From: an uncultured Eubacteriales bacterium
Lineage (GTDB): Bacteria; Bacillota; Clostridia; Christensenellales; CAG-917
Direction of reading: 5' to 3'
NCBI GenBank assembly: GCA_900550855.1
Contig: URTQ01000017.1
Location: 1-14,803 of the forward strand
DNA length: 14,803 bases
In this document: piece by piece, positions 7,343-14,433 of the stretch
How the letters are laid out: every line of letters begins with the position of its first letter
Position numbering within the stretch: position 1 is the stretch's first letter
Made by a program: the position numbers and the translations under genes
The notes under the pieces: model-generated
Seen by the model: the letters and a program-made list of their open reading frames with translations, nothing else
The model's database searches: none
Told to the model about the DNA's origin: nothing

Positions 7343-7440
7343 AGTTTAGTTTTGCTAAACTTTTTGTTAAAAAATGCAAAACTTGCTAAACTCGCGGTCG
7401 ATTTTGCCTAAACTAAGTCGAAAGTTTAGTCAGCCTAAAC
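7343..7440. promoter_or_regulatory. Operator cluster of GTTTAG/CTAAAC half-sites
   Basis: Two palindromes share the form GTTTAG-N5-CTAAAC, at 7344-7360 (spacer TTTTG) and 7424-7440 (spacer TCAGC). Two single CTAAAC half-sites lie between them at 7386-7391 and 7408-7413. Six copies of one hexamer in 97 bp, just downstream of a consensus promoter and directly before an HTH gene, strongly suggest the regulator's own binding sites. Binding of this protein is inferred, not shown. Confidence 0.75.
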
Positions 7441-7484
7441 GGAACGCACGCTTCGTGTACCGTTTTCGCTTTTGAGGGAATTGT

Positions 7485-8018
7485 ATGGAACTTGGCACGA
7501 AAATCAAAAGACTGAGGCTTCAAAACAACCTCACGCAAGAGGAACTCGCCGACAGATGCGAATTGACAAAAGGCTACATTTCGCAACTTGAAAACGAACT
7601 CACTTCCCCGTCCATCACAACTTTGGAAGACATCCTCAACGCGCTCGGAACGACGTTTGCGGACTTCTTCAAGGACGAAAAGGAAGAAAAGGTCGTTTTC
7701 ACCGAAGCAGAGTTTATCGAAAAGGTTGCGGACACGCACAAAATCGAATGGCTTGTCCCCAACGCGCAGAAAAACGAGATGGAACCCATCAGAGTGACCA
7801 TAGAGCCGCACACGAATCTCGAAGAAGACGTTCCCCACGAGGGCGAGGAATTCGGATACGTCATATCGGGCAGAATATGGCTTCACATCGGGCAGGCAGC
7901 GTACTGCGTGAAAAAAGGCGAAGTGTTTTACTTCACTTCCTCGAAGCCGCACCGTCTTGAAAATCGCACGAACGAAAAAGCGGTCGTACTGTGGGTTGCT
8001 TCCCCGCCGACATTTTAA
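7485..8018 (+). CDS. HTH-cupin transcriptional regulator, PuuR-like
   Basis: A 177-residue regulator with an XRE-type helix-turn-helix at about residues 5-60 (LTQEELADRCELTKGYISQL) and a C-terminal cupin at about 105-173. The cupin shows PHEGEEFGYVISGR and the later histidine in KPHRLEN. Proteins of this architecture, including E. coli PuuR, commonly control polyamine uptake or catabolism, with the cupin as effector sensor. ATG 7485 has GAGGGA 5 bases upstream. It is followed by potABCD in the same direction, and the operator cluster upstream points to autoregulation. Repression relieved or strengthened by polyamine is inferred from context. The gap to potA is 327 bp, so the transporter is expressed either by read-through or from an unrecognised promoter. 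Confidence 0.9.
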   Translation: MELGTKIKRLRLQNNLTQEELADRCELTKGYISQLENELTSPSITTLEDILNALGTTFADFFKDEKEEKVVFTEAEFIEKVADTHKIEWLVPNAQKNEMEPIRVTIEPHTNLEEDVPHEGEEFGYVISGRIWLHIGQAAYCVKKGEVFYFTSSKPHRLENRTNEKAVVLWVASPPTF

Positions 8019-8224
8019 CCGCGCAAAAATCGTCACTGAGGCAACGGCAACACGCAGATTTGCGTATCACCGAGAGCCTTACTCGATTTATTGCGCTTCT
8101 ACCGCACAGAGAATCTTTGCTATCAAAACAAGACGGATAAATAATCAAGCCGCAGTTTCGCAAGATTATCTGTTTGGTGAGAGCGTGCTTCGCACGCAAG
8201 CGGATTATTTGAATATTCCGCAAC
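8019..8224. repeat. Gene-free mosaic of decayed palindromes
   Basis: No supported gene lies between the regulator and potA. This part holds imperfect or short palindromes: ACGCA-GATT-TGCGT followed by ATCAC (8052-8070), CGAG-N7-CTCG (8071-8085), TGCG-N7-CGCA (8092-8106), ATAATC/GATTAT (8141-8169) and a perfect GCGTGC-TTC-GCACGC (8183-8197). They resemble degenerate members of the array that follows. No convincing promoter or T-tailed terminator was found. Confidence 0.55.
8183..8197. repeat. GCGTGC-TTC-GCACGC hairpin, copy 1
   Basis: A perfect 6-3-6 hairpin that recurs at 13040-13054, just after potD. The similarity extends to 23 bp with one mismatch and the same orientation, so the two copies flank potABCD as direct repeats. 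Confidence 0.8.
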
Positions 8225-8327
8225 CCTCGCACCGCGAGGATATCGCACGAGCAAAGCGAGTATTTCACCGTTGCACAGCAACGATATCACTGCGGCATTG
8301 CCGCAATATAACTGCACCGTAGGTGCA
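8225..8327. repeat. Five-unit mini-hairpin array, 22-bp period
   Basis: Fifteen-base 6-3-6 palindromes begin at 8225, 8247, 8269, 8291 and 8313, exactly 22 bp apart. The stems are CCTCGC, ACGAGC (two mismatched pairs), CGTTGC, TGCGGC and TGCACC. They are joined by 7-base linkers close to ATATCAC (ATATCGC, ATTTCAC, ATATCAC, ATATAAC). Stem sequences differ while pairing is kept, so structure rather than sequence is conserved. The array ends 5 bases before the potA ribosome binding site AAGGGG (8333-8338). Confidence 0.9.
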
Positions 8328-8345
8328 ATTACAAGGGGTCTACCT

Positions 8346-9956
8346 ATGACAAACAAAACACCTGTTGACAACATCATCGAACTTCGCAACGTCTACAAAG
8401 AGTACGACGGCAAACAAGTGGTCAAAAACGCCAGCCTTACAATCAAGCGCGGCGAATTTGTCACTCTGCTCGGTCCGAGCGGCTGCGGCAAAACTACGAC
8501 CCTTCGTATGATTGCCGGCTTTGAAATGCCCACGAGCGGAAAAATCATTTTCAACGGCAAGGACATCACGGACACACCGCCCCACCTTCGCCCCGTAAAT
8601 ACCGTATTCCAAAAATACGCGCTTTTCCCGCATTTGAACGTCTTTAACAACATCGCGTTCGGACTTAAACTCAAAGTCATTCCCAACGGCACGAAAACCA
8701 ACAAGAAAGGCGAAACCATACAACTTTTCAGAAAGTACACAAAAGCGGAAATCAAAGAGAAGGTGAACAACGCTCTCAAAATGGTTGACCTCGAAGACTA
8801 CGGACACAGAAACGTATCCTCGCTCAGCGGCGGACAACAACAACGCGTCGCAATCGCTCGCGCGCTCGTCAACGAACCCGAAGTGTTGCTTCTCGACGAG
8901 CCTTTGGGCGCGCTCGACCTCAAAATGCGCAAGGATATGCAACTCGAACTTATGGATATGCACAAAAGACTGGGCATAACCTTCATTTACGTTACGCACG
9001 ACCAAGAAGAAGCGCTCACGATGTCCGACAAAATCGTGGTTATGCGTCTTGGCGAGATTCAGCAAATCGCTTCCCCCGAAAAGGTGTACGACGAGCCTGC
9101 AAACGCGTTCGTTGCGGACTTTATCGGCGAAAGCACCATTCTTTCGGGAACTATGCTCGAAGACTGCAAGGTCGAGTTCTGCGACACCGTTTTCGAGTGC
9201 GTGGACAAGGGATTCAAACACAACGAACCCATCGACGTTATCATTCGTCCCGAAGACGTGAAAATCAAAAAGGTCGACGACAAGCGCACCATACTCACGG
9301 CAGAAGTTATCTCGTCCGTGTTCAAGGGCGACCATTATCAAATCACCCTGCTTGCCAACGGCAACGAAATCGTTGCGCACGACACCGACACTTACGACGT
9401 GGGCGAAACGGTTGGAATCTACATCAAGCCGTTTGACCTTCACATTATGCACAAGACCCGCATTATCAACGAAATCGACACCTATATCACGGGCGAAAAC
9501 CTCGTCGAGATTTGCGGAACGGACTTCGAGTGCAAGACCGACCTTCCCGTCGAAACGCCCGTCAAGGTGTACGTCGACTTCGACGACGTGGAAATCACCG
9601 ACGACGAGGAAGACGGACAAATCGGCGCAACCGTGCTTTCGTCCATATACAAGGGCAGTTACTATCAAGCCATACTCTCGACGGACGACCACTACATCTT
9701 CTTTGCGGACACCGACGACGATTGGCTCAAAGGCGACCGCGTAGGCATCAAGATTGCGCCCGAAAAGATTGTAATCGAGCAACGCGACGAGGAAGAAAAG
9801 GTCGTGGAAAACGTCGTCAAGGACGAAACCCTCACCAAAGAGGAACAAGAAGCCATCGAAAAGGCGCGCCTCACCGAACCCGAAAAATTCGATGCGGTCG
9901 AGGAAATCATTATCGAAGCCGAACAATCGAGCGACGAGAAGGAGGATAAAGAGTGA
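8346..9956 (+). CDS. potA: Spermidine/putrescine ABC transporter ATPase PotA, enlarged
   Basis: ATPase of the PotABCD polyamine importer, on the inner face of the membrane. Motifs: Walker A GPSGCGKTT (residues 43-51), Q-loop Gln89, signature LSGGQQQR (160-167), Walker B LLLDEP (181-186), D-loop GALD (188-191) and switch His218. The protein has 536 residues, against about 350-380 for usual PotA. The excess is a basic insertion in the helical domain (about 111-132), a second copy of the C-terminal TOBE-type regulatory domain (about 265-368 and 380-478), and an acidic tail (about 480-536). ATG 8346 is preceded by AAGGGG with 7-base spacing; an earlier in-frame start would lie in the hairpin array. 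The stop overlaps the GTG of potB. Confidence 0.95.
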   Translation: MTNKTPVDNIIELRNVYKEYDGKQVVKNASLTIKRGEFVTLLGPSGCGKTTTLRMIAGFEMPTSGKIIFNGKDITDTPPHLRPVNTVFQKYALFPHLNVFNNIAFGLKLKVIPNGTKTNKKGETIQLFRKYTKAEIKEKVNNALKMVDLEDYGHRNVSSLSGGQQQRVAIARALVNEPEVLLLDEPLGALDLKMRKDMQLELMDMHKRLGITFIYVTHDQEEALTMSDKIVVMRLGEIQQIASPEKVYDEPANAFVADFIGESTILSGTMLEDCKVEFCDTVFECVDKGFKHNEPIDVIIRPEDVKIKKVDDKRTILTAEVISSVFKGDHYQITLLANGNEIVAHDTDTYDVGETVGIYIKPFDLHIMHKTRIINEIDTYITGENLVEICGTDFECKTDLPVETPVKVYVDFDDVEITDDEEDGQIGATVLSSIYKGSYYQAILSTDDHYIFFADTDDDWLKGDRVGIKIAPEKIVIEQRDEEEKVVENVVKDETLTKEEQEAIEKARLTEPEKFDAVEEIIIEAEQSSDEKEDKE

Positions 9957-10753
9957 AAAACACCTCTCGCAAAAAGTTTAGATTGACGAAAAAGGTGTTT
10001 TCGATTCCCTACATCCTTTTCCTGTTGCTATTTGTGGTGACGCCGCTCGTGCTTATCCTCGTAAACGCGTTTCTCGACAGCGACAGCAATCTGACTCTTG
10101 AAAACTTCAAGATATTCTTTACGTCGAAATCGAGCCTCGTGGTGCTTGGCAATTCTTTGCTCGTGGGCGTGATAACGACGGTGTTGTGCCTCGTTGTAGG
10201 CTATCCCGTCGCCTACTTCCTCTCGAAGATGTCCAGCGGACGCATACTCGTGCTTTTGTACGTCATTCCTATGGGCGTAAACTTCCTTATCCGTACGCTC
10301 GCGACGAAGGCTATCTTCATTGCGCTTGACATCGAACTGGGTATGGGCACGGTGCTTTTCGGTATGGTGTACAACTATCTGCCGTTTATGATACTTCCCT
10401 TGCACACCACCATTTCGGGCATAGACAAGAGTTATATCGAAGCGGCGCAGGATTTGGGCGCGGACAAGGCGACCGTCTTTTTGAAAACCACGCTTCCCCT
10501 CTCTATGAGCGGCATATTCAGCGGAATCACGATGGTGTTTATCCCCACGATTTCGACCTACGCAATCTCGCAACTGCTCTCGAACGGAAAGATATTCCTT
10601 TTCGGCGATTCGATACAACTGAGTTTCGAGCAAGGTATGTACGGCGTGGGTTCGATAATGAGCCTCGTTATGCTCGTGTTCGTGCTTATATCCAACTTCG
10701 TTATGAACAAATTCAATCGCAACAGCAACGCTGTGAGGAGGTCGCTATGGTAA
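9953..10753 (+). CDS. potB: Polyamine ABC transporter permease PotB
   Basis: Membrane-spanning half of the polyamine channel. The 266-residue protein has about six hydrophobic segments, beginning with one at residues 19-40. It carries the EAA loop that docks on PotA, YIEAAQDLGADKATVFLKTT (161-180). The start is GTG 9953, overlapping the potA stop as GTGA, with GGAGG 7 bases upstream. An ATG start is absent in this region. The gene overlaps potC by 7 bases, which indicates translational coupling and balanced subunit synthesis. Size and gene order match PotB of other Bacillota. Confidence 0.95.
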   Translation: MKNTSRKKFRLTKKVFSIPYILFLLLFVVTPLVLILVNAFLDSDSNLTLENFKIFFTSKSSLVVLGNSLLVGVITTVLCLVVGYPVAYFLSKMSSGRILVLLYVIPMGVNFLIRTLATKAIFIALDIELGMGTVLFGMVYNYLPFMILPLHTTISGIDKSYIEAAQDLGADKATVFLKTTLPLSMSGIFSGITMVFIPTISTYAISQLLSNGKIFLFGDSIQLSFEQGMYGVGSIMSLVMLVFVLISNFVMNKFNRNSNAVRRSLW

Positions 10754-11574
10754 AAGAAAAGATTATAGGCTTTTTCGAAAAGTTCTATCTTTTGATTATC
10801 CTCGCAATACTGTACGCGCCGATAATCCTTCTCATCGTGTACTCGTTTTCCAACAGTTCCAACTTCAATTTCGACAACGGATTCAGTTTCGAAGCGTACG
10901 TTTCGATATTCAAATCCGACAAATCGCCCGAACTTTGGAGCGCAATCGCAAACACGTTTATCATCGCGAGCATATCTTCCGTCGTGGCGACGATTATGGG
11001 AACGTTCGCCTCTATCGGTATCTTCAACCTCGGCAAGCGCGCAAGACGTATCGTGGAAAACGTCAACCAGTTCCCCATCATCAACAGCGAAATCGTTATG
11101 GCGGTTTCTATGATGGTGTTCTTCATCACGTTCGCTTTCCCCGAAGGATACTTGCGACTCATCATCGCGCACATAGCGTTCTGCACCCCCTACGTCGTTT
11201 TGAGCGTGCTTCCCAAACTCGAATCTATGGACCCCAACATCTACGAAGCGGCTCTCGACCTCGGCGCAAATCCGTTCAAGGCTCTCGTAAAAGTTATGAT
11301 TCCCATCATAACCCCCGGTATCGTCAGCGGATTCGTTATGGCGTTCATAATGTCTATGGACGACTTCATCATCACTCAAATCAACAAGGGCGCGGCAACG
11401 GGTATCAACACCCTGTCCACCTACATTTATTCGGACGCGCGCGTGCAAGGTCTCGAACCCTTCTGGTATGCGATATTCTCGATTATATTCGTAATCGTTC
11501 TTGCCGGCGTGCTTTCGATAAACCTCGTCAAGATATCGCGCGAGAAGAAAAAGAACAAGGAGGCGAACGTATGA
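10747..11574 (+). CDS. potC: Polyamine ABC transporter permease PotC
   Basis: Second channel subunit, pairing with PotB. It has 275 residues and about six membrane segments; the first spans residues 13-33. The EAA loop is IYEAALDLGANPFKALVKVM (165-184). The DDFIIT segment (205-210) is typical of PotC-type permeases. ATG 10747 lies inside the end of potB, with GAGGAGG 5 bases upstream. Its stop codon overlaps the potD start (ATGA). The C-terminus is lysine-rich and cytoplasmic, consistent with the positive-inside rule. Confidence 0.95.
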   Translation: MVKEKIIGFFEKFYLLIILAILYAPIILLIVYSFSNSSNFNFDNGFSFEAYVSIFKSDKSPELWSAIANTFIIASISSVVATIMGTFASIGIFNLGKRARRIVENVNQFPIINSEIVMAVSMMVFFITFAFPEGYLRLIIAHIAFCTPYVVLSVLPKLESMDPNIYEAALDLGANPFKALVKVMIPIITPGIVSGFVMAFIMSMDDFIITQINKGAATGINTLSTYIYSDARVQGLEPFWYAIFSIIFVIVLAGVLSINLVKISREKKKNKEANV

Positions 11575-13034
11575 AAAAACGCATTGCAACCTTGATTGTA
11601 CTCGTCCTCGTTTTGAGTGCGATTCTGCTTCCCGTCCTCACCGCCTGCAACAACGGCACGAAAGGCGAAAGCGGCGGCGACAGACTCGTCATCTACAACT
11701 GGGAAGACTATATCGACGCGGAAATCGACGAGGAAACGGGCAAGACTTTGCTCGACGAATTTGCCGACTACTACAAAGAAAAAACGGGGCGCGCGCTTTC
11801 CATCACCTACACCACTTTCGACACCAACGAAACGATGATGACAAAGGTGCTTAAAGGCGACGCAAACGTCGATTTGATTTGCCCGAGCGAATACGCAATC
11901 GAAAAATTGCTCACCGCAAACTGCCTTCTCAACCACAACGACATAAAAGCGGAAATTCAAGACGATTTGACCAAATACGGCATTTCACTTGACAATATGA
12001 GCAGTTTAAGGTCGGGTTGGGGCAACATCGACCCCGAAGTTATGGACAAAATCGAGAGTATGTTCGGCGACATCAAATCGCAAGACGGCGTTTCGCATAA
12101 TATGACCGAATATATGGTTCCCTATATGTACGGCACGCTCGGCATACTCTACAACACGTCCGTCGTCACCCTCGAAGAACTCGAACAATACGGCTGGGGC
12201 GTGCTTTGGAACGTTCAGAAAAACGAGAAACTCGAAAGCAAAATCCTTATGAAAGACAGCGTGCGCGACACCTACGCCGCCGCAATCTTTTATATGTACG
12301 AATACAACCTTCTTCCCGAAAAATATAAGTCGTATTCCGTGCAAGAACTCATCAACTGCACCGACGACGAAATGGTCGCGGCGGCAGAAAAAGTGCTTAC
12401 CGAGCAACGCGAACATATATCGGGATACGAGGTCGACTTCGGCAAGGACGATATGATAAACGAAATCGTTTACGCCGACTTTGCGTGGAGCGGCGACGCG
12501 CTCTGGGCAATCGAAGAAGGCGGCTACGACGAGGAAACCGACACCTATCAACTCGGCTACTACGTTCCCGACGTTGCGAGCAACATTTGGTACGACGGCT
12601 GGTGTATTCCCACTTCCGTCAACAACAAACTCGCCGCAATGATGTTTATCGACTATATGTGCAATCCTATGAGTTCGGTGCGCAACTCGGTTGCAATCGG
12701 CTACACTTCTGCAACGAATAAAGCGTTGCTTCAAGACGACGAGGACGTTTGCGCATACCTCGAAGATTGCGAATACGACGTCGAAGAATACTTTGCCGAC
12801 GAGGGTCGCTACCCCGTCATAAACGAAACATTGGGCGTTATGCGCGACTTCGGAAAGCGTAACGACGTCGTGGTCAATATGTGGCAAAGAGCAAAATCGG
12901 GCGACGGCGTGGACGTAAATCTTTGGTACGTCATTTTGGCGATAGTGGGCGTAATCGCGGTTGTCGTCGGCGTGTACTTCATAGTGCAAGCGATTAAACT
13001 TAGACCGATCAAGACAAAAAAAATTAATAATTAA
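11571..13034 (+). CDS. potD: Polyamine-binding lipoprotein PotD with C-terminal membrane helix
   Basis: Extracytoplasmic receptor that delivers spermidine or putrescine to PotBC. The signal peptide (residues 1-25) ends in a lipobox LTAC with Cys26 as the lipidated residue. Ligand-site features match PotD: NWEDY (43-47) near the N-terminus, FAWSGDALWA (304-313) and IWYDGW (339-344), with Trp340 and Asp342 aligning with the classic Trp/Asp pair. The protein has 487 residues, against about 350-360 usually. The excess includes a predicted transmembrane helix (about 452-475) and a basic tail. The start ATG 11571 overlaps the potC stop and has AAGGAGG 7 bases upstream. The stop codon lies within an AATTAAT repeat, so the last residues (INN) come from that repeat. 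Confidence 0.95.
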   Translation: MKKRIATLIVLVLVLSAILLPVLTACNNGTKGESGGDRLVIYNWEDYIDAEIDEETGKTLLDEFADYYKEKTGRALSITYTTFDTNETMMTKVLKGDANVDLICPSEYAIEKLLTANCLLNHNDIKAEIQDDLTKYGISLDNMSSLRSGWGNIDPEVMDKIESMFGDIKSQDGVSHNMTEYMVPYMYGTLGILYNTSVVTLEELEQYGWGVLWNVQKNEKLESKILMKDSVRDTYAAAIFYMYEYNLLPEKYKSYSVQELINCTDDEMVAAAEKVLTEQREHISGYEVDFGKDDMINEIVYADFAWSGDALWAIEEGGYDEETDTYQLGYYVPDVASNIWYDGWCIPTSVNNKLAAMMFIDYMCNPMSSVRNSVAIGYTSATNKALLQDDEDVCAYLEDCEYDVEEYFADEGRYPVINETLGVMRDFGKRNDVVVNMWQRAKSGDGVDVNLWYVILAIVGVIAVVVGVYFIVQAIKLRPIKTKKINN

Positions 13035-13054
13035 TAATAGCGTGCTTCGCACGC
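13022..13054. repeat. (AATTAAT)2 tract plus GCGTGC-TTC-GCACGC hairpin
   Basis: Two AATTAAT heptamers and a partial third (13022-13038) supply the last three sense codons and the stop of potD. They are followed at once by a perfect 6-3-6 hairpin (13040-13054), the second copy of the element at 8183-8197. A similar heptamer tract plus hairpin follows yhbY. There is no T run after the hairpin, so it is not a standard terminator. Confidence 0.75.
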
Positions 13055-13076
13055 AAACGGAAGATAAAAACACATA

Positions 13077-13119
13077 ATTCCCCGAAAATCTTGACATCGA
13101 GATTCTCGGGGAATATTTT
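13077..13119 (+). terminator. Rho-independent terminator after potD
   Basis: ATTCCCCGA (13077-13085) pairs with TCGGGGAAT (13106-13114). After one A/C mismatch, AATCT (13087-13091) pairs with AGATT (13100-13104) around an 8-base loop. The sequence ATTTT follows. It probably ends the potABCD transcript. Confidence 0.8.
13091..13119 (+). promoter_or_regulatory. Possible CDF gene promoter inside the terminator
   Basis: TTGACA (13091-13096), a 17-base spacer and TATTTT (13114-13119, 4 of 6 matches to the consensus). The -35 sits in the loop side of the potD terminator. Start point near 13126, about 33 nt before the CDF ATG. Confidence 0.4.
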
Positions 13120-13158
13120 AATAATAACAACGTAAATCACCGAGAGAGAATATAAACT

Positions 13159-14340
13159 ATGAAATTCATTCGCAAACTGCTTATAAAGGATTATCAGGAC
13201 ACGCAAAACCCGAAAGTGCGCTTTCGCTACGGGCTTGTCGCAGGCATTTTCGGCATAATATCCAACGCCTTGCTTTGCGTGTTCAAACTTATCGTCGGTA
13301 TCATCGGCAACAGCATAACGATTATAGCGGACGCAATCAACAACTTGTCCGACGCGGGAAGCAGCGTCGTTACGCTCGTCGGATTCAAACTATCCGCCAC
13401 GCCGCCCGACAAGGACCACCCCTTCGGCCACGCAAGGTACGAATACGTCACTTCTCTGCTCGTGTCGGTCACGGTGCTTTTTATCGGCATACTGCTTTTG
13501 AAATCGTCTATCGAAAAGTGCATTACGCCCGAAGCGGTGAGCGTAAGCGTGTACACCTACGTCGTTTTGGGCGTGGCAATCGCAATGAAACTCGTGCAAA
13601 TGCTCATATATCTCGACTTCTCGAAAGCGATAAACAGCGGCGCGCTCAAAGCCTCTGCGGCGGACAGCAGAAACGACGTGCTTGCCACCGTCACCGTCTT
13701 GATATCGACGATAGTCATCGACGTTGCGGGCGACAAAATCAGTCCAAAAGTGAGCGTGGACGGCATAATGGGTATCGCGGTGTCGGCGTTCATAATCGTG
13801 TCGAGCATACTTCTAATAAAGGAATCCATATCCCCTATTCTCGGCGAAAAGCCACCCAAGGAACTCGTTGACAAAATCACGGCGAAAATACTTTCCTACG
13901 ACGGCGTTATAGGCGTTCACGACCTCGTCGTGCACAGTTACGGCGAGAATCATTGCTTCGTCGTTGCGCACGTCGAAGTGCCGCAGGACGTTGAAATAAC
14001 CAAGAGCCACGACGTCATAGACAACATCGAACACGACTTTTGGAACGAAATGCACGTCAGAATCACCATACATATGGACCCCGTTGACACCAAAAACGAG
14101 AAACTTGCCGAACTCAAACTTCGCGCGCAAAACGCGCTTGCCAACCTCGACGAGGGGCTTTCGTTGCACGATTTTCGAATCGTCAGCGGACAAACGCACA
14201 CGAATATGCTTTTCGACGTCGTAATCCCCTACGACAGCAAACTTTCTCTCGACGACGTGAAAAACGCTATGAAACGAGAGTTCGCAAACGACCCCGTAAA
14301 ATACTTTTTCGTCATCGACGTCGACAGAAAAATGTCGTGA
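13159..14340 (+). CDS. Cation diffusion facilitator (CDF) exporter, possibly Mn(II)
   Basis: Membrane antiporter that expels divalent metal ions. About six transmembrane helices fill residues 25-220. The transport site in TM2 reads ADAINNLSD (Asn61, Asp65) and in TM5 AADSRND (Asp169, Asp173); DHPFGHARYEY (86-96) is a conserved CDF loop. Zinc-type CDFs normally have His in the TM5 pair (HxxxD). An all-Asp TM5 pair with Asn in TM2 is associated with manganese exporters, so Mn is the better guess. The protein has 393 residues, against about 300 usually, because the cytoplasmic C-terminal domain is present twice (about 232-310 and 314-392). ATG 13159 has only a weak ribosome binding site (GAGAG). 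Not obviously linked to its neighbours. Confidence 0.92.
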   Translation: MKFIRKLLIKDYQDTQNPKVRFRYGLVAGIFGIISNALLCVFKLIVGIIGNSITIIADAINNLSDAGSSVVTLVGFKLSATPPDKDHPFGHARYEYVTSLLVSVTVLFIGILLLKSSIEKCITPEAVSVSVYTYVVLGVAIAMKLVQMLIYLDFSKAINSGALKASAADSRNDVLATVTVLISTIVIDVAGDKISPKVSVDGIMGIAVSAFIIVSSILLIKESISPILGEKPPKELVDKITAKILSYDGVIGVHDLVVHSYGENHCFVVAHVEVPQDVEITKSHDVIDNIEHDFWNEMHVRITIHMDPVDTKNEKLAELKLRAQNALANLDEGLSLHDFRIVSGQTHTNMLFDVVIPYDSKLSLDDVKNAMKREFANDPVKYFFVIDVDRKMS

Positions 14341-14343
14341 CGC

Positions 14344-14372
14344 TTGCATACTGCCGCCAAAAATGCTAATAT
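14344..14372 (+). promoter_or_regulatory. Predicted yhbY promoter
   Basis: TTGCAT (14344-14349), a 17-base spacer and TAATAT (14367-14372) with the extended -10 triplet TGC. The leader of about 55 nt contains a small hairpin, GATTGC (14399-14404) with GCAATC (14410-14415). Confidence 0.55.
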
Positions 14373-14433
14373 AGCGGTGACAAAATACAGTTCCAACAGA
14401 TTGCACGGCGCAATCGAACAATCGAGGTAATCA

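Noticed and set aside
8225..8327. CRISPR array
   Set aside because: The regular units are internally palindromic and differ in stem sequence, while the short linkers are the conserved part. The 22-bp period is too short and no cas gene is present.
8340..9926. A 528-codon minus-strand frame opposite potA
   Set aside because: Antisense shadow; the ABC motifs are all on the plus strand.
10935..11570. N-terminal extension of potD through potC in another frame
   Set aside because: The true start at 11571 has an ideal ribosome binding site and begins a signal peptide with lipobox; the extension is out-of-frame potC sequence.
10558..11589. A 343-codon minus-strand frame opposite potC
   Set aside because: Antisense shadow of two overlapping permease genes, very rich in His, Arg and Glu.
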